A DNA stretch of 64,000 nucleotides from Pedobacter ureilyticus. GTDB taxonomy: Bacteria > Bacteroidota > Bacteroidia > Sphingobacteriales > Sphingobacteriaceae. Each line of letters opens with the position of its first letter. The first letter of the stretch is position 1. This document shows positions 56,902 to 63,785 of this stretch, one piece after another. The position numbers were made by a program, and so were the translations under genes. The DNA is taken from NCBI RefSeq assembly GCF_005925345.1, contig NZ_SSHJ01000001.1, positions 372,001 to 436,000 on the forward strand, written 5' to 3'. A model generated the notes under the pieces. The model made no database searches, was not told the DNA's origin, and saw only the letters and a program-made list of their open reading frames with translations.

Positions 56902-58200
56902 CTAACGAATGCCTAAACTTCTTCGTAAACCATTATTTATCTGTTGTCCAATTGTTGGTTTTCTAAGAGCTTCTATTATAGAATTTATACTATGCCCATT
57001 ATATACTCCGCTAAAGCTTCTTGGCTGTAACCAATGTTTTGTACCTCCTGCTGTAGGTATTGAAGTTGCTTGCTGAACAGCATTCAATGGATCTGTGGTC
57101 ATTATATATGCATCTGTATTAGATTTTTTGGATGTTCTACTTGTTAATGGGCTAAGACCAGCTGCATTAAATGTGATTGCTTTATCGCCTGTATGTAACG
57201 AATTATTCTCTGCTAATCCTCCACCCAAAGAATGACCTGCAAATGTTAACTCAGCTCCTTTAATTCTAGATTTTAATTCATCTACTATAGCTATGGACTC
57301 CGCATATTGTTCTGACGTACCGATCAATTGCTTTCCATTGTTTGTCCAATCTTTTGTTTCCGTCATATCTGTTCCTGCTGTCACATATGCATACTCTGTT
57401 ACTCCGTCAGTTGTTTTTTCATAAATCTCAGATTTAAACCCACTTTCTTTATTACTCAAATTCAAACCCTTTCCAACTTTCGAAACTTCCCAACCTCCGA
57501 TAAGATAACCTGGGTCTTTTTTATCTCTGTAAACATGTTTTGCCATTGCAGCCGCCTCACTGGGCGTAGGCTCAAAGAACATTCCGTCCGGGTCGATATA
57601 TCGCAAGGGGTTATTCCTTACATAGTTATATGGTGACCAACCTCGATCCTTCTCCGCCAGTGGATCAACAACATTCCACCTTCCAATCACGGGGTCATAG
57701 AACCTAGCGCCGTAATCGTACTGTTCCAGTTCATCCTGCAATTCCTTCCCGTTATACAAGTATTTGTTGTCCAACGACACCGCACCATTGCCATTCAATC
57801 CAGACTTCCTCAGCCCAAAGGCGTAGTAGTCGTCACGCTGCAATATCCGCACAACGCCCCCGTAAATATCGAAAACAGTCCGCACATTTCCAAGGTGGTC
57901 GGAAAGATTATATCTATAGCTGTATGTGCCCCCACTGTTCAGTGCCGTGCCCTCGCCAGTCTGGATCAAGTCGATGTTGCCGTTGGTATACTGTATGCCG
58001 TCCACATAGTCGGTCGTACCCGTGGTGCTGGACACCTTCCTCAGCTTCCGCCCCATGGCATCATACGTGTAGGAGATATTGGCCGGGCCGCTTACCGTAG
58101 CGGGAAGGTTCAGGTGGTTGTAGCTAACGTCGGTAATACCCCTGCGGGTGTCGGTCTTCACGTTGCCGTTGGCATCATAGTTGAACATGCCGGCATTAAT
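56902..58200 (-). CDS. RHS orphan with alpha/beta-hydrolase lipase tip
   Basis: Core from NYDANGNVKTDT to VRNNPLRYIDPDGMF, then a tip of about 225 residues. The tip begins EPTPSEAAAMAKHVYRDKKD and has VTAGTDMTETKDWTNNGKQL, a helix, ELTFAGHSLGGGLAENNSLH (the G-x-S-x-G nucleophile elbow), FNAAGLSP, and DAYIMTTDPLN (probable acid), with a late His in YNGHSINS. This is the class 3-like lipase order of phospholipase effectors. It would attack membrane lipids. The frame runs a few bases into the seam repeat (copy D) and there is no start of its own. Confidence 0.82.
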   Translation of the reverse strand: MNAGMFNYDANGNVKTDTRRGITDVSYNHLNLPATVSGPANISYTYDAMGRKLRKVSSTTGTTDYVDGIQYTNGNIDLIQTGEGTALNSGGTYSYRYNLSDHLGNVRTVFDIYGGVVRILQRDDYYAFGLRKSGLNGNGAVSLDNKYLYNGKELQDELEQYDYGARFYDPVIGRWNVVDPLAEKDRGWSPYNYVRNNPLRYIDPDGMFFEPTPSEAAAMAKHVYRDKKDPGYLIGGWEVSKVGKGLNLSNKESGFKSEIYEKTTDGVTEYAYVTAGTDMTETKDWTNNGKQLIGTSEQYAESIAIVDELKSRIKGAELTFAGHSLGGGLAENNSLHTGDKAITFNAAGLSPLTSRTSKKSNTDAYIMTTDPLNAVQQATSIPTAGGTKHWLQPRSFSGVYNGHSINSIIEALRKPTIGQQINNGLRRSLGIR

Positions 58201-58202
58201 AT

Positions 58203-58264
58203 AAAAGCACAAGCACCGTTACACTAATGCTTGCGCTAGAGAAATTGCTTAAACCAGAAGGGGG
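58203..58264. repeat. Seam repeat, copy D
   Basis: Near-identical to copy B, joined to the RHS core after INAG on its left and to a cut-off lipoprotein gene on its right, with its reading frame extending that gene by about 20 foreign residues. Confidence 0.85.
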
Positions 58265-58393
58265 ATACATACTGTCAACAACCTTCTCGGCTTTGTTCCT
58301 TTCATCCAGTTCGTCTTGAAAAGTGGCACTAAAGCTACAGGATACGAGGATTACAGAAAATAAACATAAAACAAACTTAACTACTATTTTCAT
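58265..58393 (-). pseudogene. Lipoprotein gene cut off by the seam repeat
   Basis: MKIVVKFVLCLFSVILVSCS is a lipoprotein signal, followed by only about 24 native residues (FSATFQDELDERNKAEKVVD) before the frame enters repeat copy D and ends 20 codons later. It starts inside an ATGA overlap with the stop of the gene before it. It is the first part of another immunity-like lipoprotein destroyed by the seam. Confidence 0.55.
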
Positions 58394-58752
58394 TTACAGA
58401 ACCAATTATAAGGGAAAAGTCCAGAAGGAGCCTTTCTCTTGTATTCCTGATACCCACCTTTATCGTTCCTTTTATAAATATAGAGAAACTCTGAGCACGG
58501 AGCTTTATGAACAGAGTCGCCCACAGACACGTTTTCATTAGCCATTACGGAATAATTCCATAAAGACACCTCCTTTCCTTCCATATCATAAAGCCTAAGT
58601 TTTTTAGTAGGTGTTACGCCTATCTTGCTGATTTCAAAATCGTAGCCGGAAACAAACTCTTTCCTACAGTGTATAAAAGTGTTTGATATGATAAATGCTA
58701 TTACCAAGATTATTATTATTCCTATGACCATCCGATTTTTTTTTATTGTCAT
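58390..58752 (-). CDS. Membrane-anchored protein, candidate immunity
   Basis: 120 residues. One N-terminal membrane span (MVIGIIIILVIAFIISNTF) and a soluble domain of about 85 residues (FEISKIGVTPTKKLRLYDME ... EFLYIYKRNDKGGYQEYKRK). It begins 6 bases after the stop of a decayed RHS tip, so it is probably the surviving immunity gene of a dead toxin. Family unknown. Confidence 0.6.
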   Translation of the reverse strand: MTIKKNRMVIGIIIILVIAFIISNTFIHCRKEFVSGYDFEISKIGVTPTKKLRLYDMEGKEVSLWNYSVMANENVSVGDSVHKAPCSEFLYIYKRNDKGGYQEYKRKAPSGLFPYNWFCK

Positions 58753-58758
58753 GTGCTC

Positions 58759-58975
58759 TTATCTTTTAAATTGAGATTTGAATATGGGTAACGTATAGCT
58801 TACCCCAACTGTACCACCGCCTCCGATAGAAGCACCGCCAGCGACGTATATTATTTAACAACCCTCGATTAGCATCCAATCCATGAAATCGTACCACCTG
58901 AGCCACCTTTTAAGCTGATACCCGCTGTGCTGTTAATGCTTGAAGTGTCCCTGCTTGTGATGGGGGCTTACGCTA
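58759..58975 (-). pseudogene. Decayed glycine-rich toxin-tip remnant
   Basis: Two frames carry pieces of one protein: ITSRDTSSINSTAGISLKGG SGG further upstream and YVAGGASIGGGGTVGVSYTL then PIFKSQFKR with stop at 58759. The glycine-rich run is like the pore- or linker-like ends of RHS/YwqJ-type tips. No RHS core precedes it. Confidence 0.45.
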
Positions 58976-58985
58976 GAATAACAGA

Positions 58986-59465
58986 TTACAGACTTGCGCC
59001 ATATGGGGTAATATTCTCAGCATTAAGTAAACTATCTGCCGTAATTTTGGAAATAAGTTTGGCATAATGCCCAACTTGGTAGGTATAAATCACAGCTGGA
59101 CTTTTGGCTTTCTGCGGATAACTGTACTGTATCTCTAACAGTCTCTCTTTACCATTTTCATTACGAAGCCTAAACACATCCAATTCACCTTCAATATTAC
59201 ATCCAGAAAAAGTGATTGCCTTTCTCTTGTGGCCAACATTCTTTTCATTTCCAGACCAGCCAACGAAGTTTTTACTTCTCTCTTTAACACTCCAATCAGG
59301 AGGCAGAAGAGTAATACCCAATTCCTTTCTTTTATTATTATAGGATAAGCCATACTTATTTTGGCATTGTTTAACGATGAATGAATAAGCCACAAAACCT
59401 ATATAAACCAATATAGAAATAGATACTAACCCAACATATATACTAATAATATACTTTTTCTTCAT
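58986..59465 (-). CDS. Membrane-anchored protein, candidate immunity for the 59.5-60.8 kb tip
   Basis: 159 residues. One N-terminal span (YIISIYVGLVSISILVYIGF), then a periplasm-side domain (CQNKYGLSYNNKRKELGITL, SNAxx-free, with CNIEGELDVFRLRNENGKER and YTYQVGHYAKLISKITADSL). It starts 2 bases after the tip of the next orphan. Same layout as the 120-residue protein at 58.4 kb (one span, small soluble domain) though I see no clear sequence match. Function inferred from position. Confidence 0.65.
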   Translation of the reverse strand: MKKKYIISIYVGLVSISILVYIGFVAYSFIVKQCQNKYGLSYNNKRKELGITLLPPDWSVKERSKNFVGWSGNEKNVGHKRKAITFSGCNIEGELDVFRLRNENGKERLLEIQYSYPQKAKSPAVIYTYQVGHYAKLISKITADSLLNAENITPYGASL

Positions 59466-59467
59466 AA

Positions 59468-60810
59468 TTATAATTTAGGTACCATATTGGAAATAACCCG
59501 ACCGTTGGAGGAGACAAAAACAGTCTTCGTATTACTTAAAGCACCAGTTGCAGGTATAATAACCTTACTTAACAGCCCAGGGCTCACACTGGTGGGAGCC
59601 CCTGCAAAACCTAATGCTCTCACAAAACTAGGAGCCCACCCTCCAATTTTTGCAGCCAATGTCGTTAAGCTAGTCAGTGCTCCAAATGGTGCAGCCGCAC
59701 CTCCGACACTTAGAGATAGACCTGTCGTACCCTTATCATTTACATATGAATTAAATTGCATCCCGTGCTTATCTCTAAAATTTTCTAATGATTTACTAAC
59801 GGTATTTAGTGCTGACAGATCACCCTTCGCATCTGACCTACTGACAGTAGTTGAGCCATTGTTTACAGTAGACACTTTATCCCCATCAACAGTAGTTACA
59901 CTGGTCTTGGTTGTCACGTCCCCATATACAGTAGCCTCGGTATTACTATTTGAAATTATATTTGTTGAAGACATAACACTTTTTGTAGTAACGCTACCCG
60001 TTTCTGTTTGAACAACTGTTGTGGTAGTTGTGGTCTGAGTTACATGGAGCTTATGATTTTTGTCTTCTGTACTGGTTACTGTTGTATTCACTCTCTTTTG
60101 AGGATCTTCCGCTTCCATCCCATCGGGATCAATAAATCGAACAGGATTATTAAGAGCATAAACATAAGGGCTTGTCTTCCTGTCCTTCTCCGCCAGCGGA
60201 TCCACCACATTCCACCTCCCTATAACCGGGTCATAGAACCTAGCGCCGTAATCATACTGTCCTAGCTCATCCTGCAGCTCCTTGCCGTTGTAAAGATACT
60301 TGTTCCTATCATCGTTAGGACTACCCAATTTCCTCAGCCCAAAGGCATAGTAGTCTTCACGCTGCAATATCCGCACAGCGCCCCCGTAAATATCGAAACT
60401 TGTGCGCACATTTCCAAGGTGGTCAGAAAGATTGTAACGGTAGGTATAACTTCCTCCATTGTTCAGCGCCATACCCTCGCCAGTCTGGATAAAGTCGATG
60501 TTGCCGTTGGTATATTGTATGCCGTCCACATAATCGGTTGTGCCCGTGGTACTGGACACCTTCCTGAGCTTACGCCCCATGGCATCATACGTGTAGGAGA
60601 TATTGGCCGGGCCGCTTACAGCCTGTGGAAGGTTCAGGTGGTTGTAGCTAACGTCGGTAATGCCCATGCGGGTGTCGGTCTTTACGTTGCCGTTGGCATC
60701 ATAGCTGAACGTGCCGGCATTGACACCCGTAATGCCCATCAGCCTGTTGCCCGTATAGCTGGTATAGGTGCTTAGTCCAAAGCCCTGTCTGTCCAGGCTC
60801 TGGATATTCT
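59468..60810 (-). CDS. RHS orphan, long core, unassigned Thr-rich tip
   Basis: Core homology from about 60809 (NIQSLDRQGFGLSTYTSYTG) to [14 protein letters not shown]. The tip of about 210 residues begins with a long Thr/Val-rich stretch (KLHVTQTTTTTTVVQTETGS), unusual among the tips here, and ends with a hydrophobic part (GLSLSVGGAAAPFGALTSLT, WAPSFVRALGFAGA). That could be a membrane-acting toxin, but no motif is recognised. The right end of the core is fused to a plus-strand gene fragment. A membrane-anchored protein follows the tip after 2 bases. Confidence 0.75.
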
Positions 60811-61183
60811 TACATACAACGGAGCAACGCCATTTTTTTCCTTGTCCTTTTTCAGAAAGAACGAAACAGAAAATGTTTTGGGGATCCTGACCCAGCTTAT
60901 CTACATGACAAACAAAGAGTTACAAAATAAAAAAACCGGAAACAAAGTTTTAAAGAACTCTATTTCCGGTATCGTACTCACCAAAGGACTGAACTCACAT
61001 CAATTTATCAAGGATATGGAGGAAATTGCCAACTTAAAATTGGTGCTGGATGAGATGGTGACTACTAGAGATTTTAAGAAAAAGTATAATAGAAAGTATA
61101 CGTATAAAGAAAGCAAAAAAAGACCTCTGCCTATTATTTATGAAGAGATGGGAGTTGGTTTTTTAAATAAGACTGATAAGTAA
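60811..61183 (+). pseudogene. 3' part of a gene cut by the RHS array
   Basis: The plus-strand frame is open from the RHS seam: LTYNGATPFFSLSFFRKNET, ILTQLIYMTNKELQNKKTGN, IVLTKGLNSHQFIKDMEEIA, and on to a stop at 61183. No start codon with a ribosome site is found, though an ATG at 60903 could restart it. It is helical and basic at the end (RDFKKKYNRKYTYKESKKRP). I do not recognise it. It is the first non-RHS sequence right of the array. Confidence 0.5.
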
Positions 61184-61200
61184 GTGTAGTGAATTTCATT

Positions 61201-61255
61201 ACTCTAGTAGGTAAATTGTATGTGTATTTATTGGGTACAAAATACCTACTAGAGT
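61201..61255. repeat. Perfect 13-bp inverted repeat with CTAG motif
   Basis: ACTCTAGTAGGTA (61201-61213) and TACCTACTAGAGT (61243-61255) with 29 bases between. The CTCTAGTAGG core is the same as in the hipBA operator and beyond the TOTE relic. It lies 17 bases after the truncated gene, so a terminator role is also possible, but there is only a short A/T run. Confidence 0.65.
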
Positions 61256-61439
61256 AAAACGCTTTTATAAAGAAAAAGTGGCAAAATCATCTTGTTAAAA
61301 TTTACTTTTATCATTTTAGTGCGTAATGATTTAGCATTAATAAGGTGTGTGTTAAAAAAAAAGCCCGCTAATTCCCCACTTCGTTTATTTTAAGAATTTA
61401 TTTTGGCCTATACCGATTTAAACATTTAAAAACATTGAA

Positions 61440-61844
61440 ATGGAAAAGCAAAGAAAAGCTATTGTCATCTTTAGCAAGAATAAAGAAGAGGGTACTAATC
61501 CAATTGCAGTATTTGATGATCCGCTATTGGTGGGAGAATTTTTGAGCCGTCCGCTCGCCAAGGTAGAGGATTATGAAATTTTTGAATATCCCATCAACCC
61601 ACCATTTTCGACCGAGAACTTACCAGTATGGTTTGTGGCAATTAATCCACGCCATAAAAATCCGAAGCGAGTTCTCCAGATAAATACTTTTTCGGAAGAG
61701 ATCGATGCGATAAATGGATATGTAAAAAAGTCGGATGGTATCTTGTTTATTAACGTATTTGCAAAAGATAAATATGAAGCTGCTGAATTAGGGATGAAAA
61801 AGATGGCTGAACTAAAAGCATCAGGTGAGTGGAAAATGATGTAG
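61440..61844 (+). CDS. Hypothetical protein
   Basis: 134 residues, no signal. Begins MEKQRKAIVIFSKNKEEGTN; contains FDDPLLVGEFLSRPLAKVED and ends ELGMKKMAELKASGEWKMM. Alternating beta and helix pattern, mildly acidic. I do not recognise it. A leader of AT-rich DNA precedes it. Genes like this are common cargo of Bacteroidota conjugative elements, which fits what follows. Confidence 0.6.
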   Translation: MEKQRKAIVIFSKNKEEGTNPIAVFDDPLLVGEFLSRPLAKVEDYEIFEYPINPPFSTENLPVWFVAINPRHKNPKRVLQINTFSEEIDAINGYVKKSDGILFINVFAKDKYEAAELGMKKMAELKASGEWKMM

Positions 61845-61963
61845 TGGTATAAGTAACTTTAGCAAATCACTTTGTCGACATTGCCATAGACGCTTGATGC
61901 CCGATAGGGCCGCCCGCCATTTTTAGCAATTCGGGTAGCCCATCGGGTTAGAAGCAGATTTAA

Positions 61964-62446
61964 TTACGATTTTATGTATCGGTTCGAGGCCTTACTTCCA
62001 TTGATAACCTCACTTCCATATTTTGAGCGGATTTCATCTAAGGACTTCTTACCGCCCTTGTTAACCTTATACTCTCCCGTACGGAAATACCAGGCTAATT
62101 TTTTGGAAGCAAATAAAAATCCCGCTTCTTTTAAAATTGCCTTTACTGCAAAGGTGTTGCCGGTAACCCAAATCCAATAGCCTACAATTTCAATAGTAAT
62201 GCCCTGTAAATGGATGATTTTCTCGATTGCCTGCCTGTATTCCTCAGAAAAGCGGATTTCGTTTTCTGCTTCTTCCTCAGAGAGATTACCGCCCTTGATC
62301 GCTTTAGCGGAAGCAAACGCATACTCTTTGTTAATCTCCTGCATTGTTGCGGTATCTCCGCCCAAATCGGGATGAAATTCTTTAGCCAACTTTTTGTAGG
62401 TTGCTTTTACTTCATCGACGGTCTTACACTCGTTAAAGCATTTCAT
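61964..62446 (-). CDS. J-domain protein
   Basis: 160 residues. The N-terminal 60 residues are a J domain (VDEVKATYKKLAKEFHPDLG, with the HPD motif, then MQEINKEYAFASAKAIKGG), which recruits Hsp70 (DnaK). The C-terminal part (IVGYWIWVTGNTFAVKAILK, AWYFRTGEYKVNKGGKKSL) is not a zinc-finger or client domain of DnaJ, so it is a specialised co-chaperone. Proteins of this shape are typical of Bacteroidota mobile elements. Its ATG overlaps the stop of the small gene before it (ATGA). Confidence 0.82.
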   Translation of the reverse strand: MKCFNECKTVDEVKATYKKLAKEFHPDLGGDTATMQEINKEYAFASAKAIKGGNLSEEEAENEIRFSEEYRQAIEKIIHLQGITIEIVGYWIWVTGNTFAVKAILKEAGFLFASKKLAWYFRTGEYKVNKGGKKSLDEIRSKYGSEVINGSKASNRYIKS

Positions 62447-62601
62447 AAGCCACTTTTTAAGATTTCCGTTTCAACTATCCTAATGTTCTCGGTATCGGAC
62501 AGGCTACATTTTGTTTGCTCTTCTAACTCCGTTACGGATTTTAGTAGCGGTAGAACGGTATCGATTTCTATTCGTACCGTTATATACAAGTGATGTCTCA
62601 T
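62443..62601 (-). CDS. Small coupled protein
   Basis: 52 residues (MRHHLYITVRIEIDTVLPLL ... RIVETEILKSGL). The TGA stop overlaps the ATG of the J-domain gene (ATGA), and the start lies within the end of the 76-residue gene in another frame. A beta strand followed by two helices is suggested. The tight coupling at both ends supports a real gene even though it is short. Function unknown. Confidence 0.55.
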   Translation of the reverse strand: MRHHLYITVRIEIDTVLPLLKSVTELEEQTKCSLSDTENIRIVETEILKSGL

Positions 62602-62734
62602 GTTTTGGAATGCTATAGAGGTTCTTAAATTCGGCTAATTGGCTTTCGTAGGCACTGGGGTTGTCGTCCTTGAACTTTTCGGCATACCCCGTATAGAAAA
62701 GCTGGTCTAGATATTCTGCAAATACTTCTTCCAT
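62504..62734 (-). CDS. Small hypothetical protein
   Basis: 76 residues: MEEVFAEYLDQLFYTGYAEK at the start, then PSAYESQLAEFKNLYS and a basic tail (NRNRYRSTATKIRNGVRRAN). It is the first of three tightly packed minus-strand genes that end with the J-domain protein, and overlaps the next by 98 bases in a different frame. The tail may be mostly a by-product of that overlap. Family not recognised. Confidence 0.5.
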   Translation of the reverse strand: MEEVFAEYLDQLFYTGYAEKFKDDNPSAYESQLAEFKNLYSIPKHETSLVYNGTNRNRYRSTATKIRNGVRRANKM

Positions 62735-62782
62735 GATTTTAGATTTAAAGCAATGCCCCCTTTTTAGGGGGCATCTGCTCGG

Positions 62783-63364
62783 TTAAAGTGTAACTGAAAT
62801 TTGCCCCTCAACCTCTGCCAATTTATCCACGCATAGCGTATTGATGTTTTTTGCGGTCTGGTCGATGATAAAAGGGTTTTTAGTGGTAAATACCCTGCCT
62901 GTATCATCTTTGATGGTCAGCGTACAGCCTTGAAAATGATTTTGGTTAGTTTCCTCTGCATCGTCCAACTGCGCCACCTCGAAAGCGTCCAATGTTTCGA
63001 TAGTTTCTAATAATTTTTCCCTTTGGTTAGAAAGGCGGTGCAAATCCTTTATTTTTCTAAGGGTCTGCTCTAAATTTGGAGCGGGTTTTTCCTGCTCAAA
63101 ATTTGCCTTTATCTCCTTTTTGGTTGGTTCTTCCTTTTTCTCTTCCTGCGGTTTCGGGGTTTCAACCTGTTTGTTCTTTGTTTCCTCATTCACGTTCACA
63201 GAACTGCCTTTGTCCGCTTCGAGCTTTTTGGCTTCGGTACTTTCCTCTGCTTTTTTTGATACGCTGTTTACTGGATTTCCAGCCACAAATTGTGGTGCTT
63301 TTTTGTCGTCTTTAACGGTGTTAGCCTGTTTAACCTGTCCGTTGTTTTTTTCTTTCGTTTCCAT
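62783..63364 (-). CDS. Charged accessory-element protein
   Basis: 193 residues. The first 105 residues are disordered and almost all Lys, Glu, Thr, Pro, Asn and Gln (KPQEEKKEEPTKKEIKANFE). A coiled-coil-like helix follows (LEQTLRKIKDLHRLSNQREK, LLETIETLDAFEV), then a small beta domain (GCTLTIKDDTGRVFTTKNPF). This order is common in proteins of unknown function in Bacteroidota conjugative/PRTRC-type modules. It is 48 bases upstream of the small-gene/J-domain unit and probably cotranscribed. Confidence 0.65.
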   Translation of the reverse strand: METKEKNNGQVKQANTVKDDKKAPQFVAGNPVNSVSKKAEESTEAKKLEADKGSSVNVNEETKNKQVETPKPQEEKKEEPTKKEIKANFEQEKPAPNLEQTLRKIKDLHRLSNQREKLLETIETLDAFEVAQLDDAEETNQNHFQGCTLTIKDDTGRVFTTKNPFIIDQTAKNINTLCVDKLAEVEGQISVTL

Positions 63365-63733
63365 TCTTTATGGGTTTTAAATTTATACTCCCTGCTTACT
63401 ACCATTGGGCAGGAGCCTTTTCTGGCTTTTTGTTAAGCAACCTCACCTGATAAGGCAGGGATTACAGGCAAGGCTTTTGGAATAAAAAATACGACCCGAA
63501 GCGCAGCGAGGTGTGGAGATTTTTTTTCCAAAACCCTTTAGGGTTTGCCTTGACTAGGTAAGAACTGCCAATCAGATATTTGCCACACAAATAGCCTAAA
63601 ACCAGCTTATCAATATTTACTAAAGTGTAGAGCCGTCTCGATTGAAGATTGAAATAGATAAATTCCAATTTCTAACAAATAATACGATATATAATATTTT
63701 TATTACGATTAATAAAATAAATATTACGTTTTA
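63365..63733. other. Gene-free stretch
   Basis: Divergent upstream region for the charged-protein gene and the ATPase gene. It contains an imperfect palindrome AAAACCCTTTAGGGTTT at about 63530 and AT-rich DNA to the right. No gene is supported; a 68-codon frame on the minus strand has no family-like content. Confidence 0.4.
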
Positions 63734-63765
63734 TTTGTTTAGTATTACACTTATTGTTATTTTTG
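63734..63765 (+). promoter_or_regulatory. Promoter of the terminal ATPase gene
   Basis: TTTG at 63734-63737, 20 bases, then TATTTTTG at 63758-63765, matching the Bacteroidota consensus. The ATG is 20 bases further on, the same distance as for hipB. Confidence 0.65.
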
Positions 63766-63785
63766 AAACATCACTTAAAAAACAT

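Noticed and set aside
42895..58264. Seam repeats as integron attC sites
   Set aside because: They have a small stem, but I cannot find the paired RYYYAAC/GTTRRRY boxes in the right order, and no integrase gene is in the window.
39265..60810. RHS orphans as a CRISPR-like or diversity-generating-retroelement array
   Set aside because: No reverse transcriptase, no template/variable repeat pairs, and the repeated units are protein-coding RHS cores.
63462..63668. A 68-codon minus-strand frame
   Set aside because: No ribosome site, odd composition, and it lies in what looks like a divergent promoter region.
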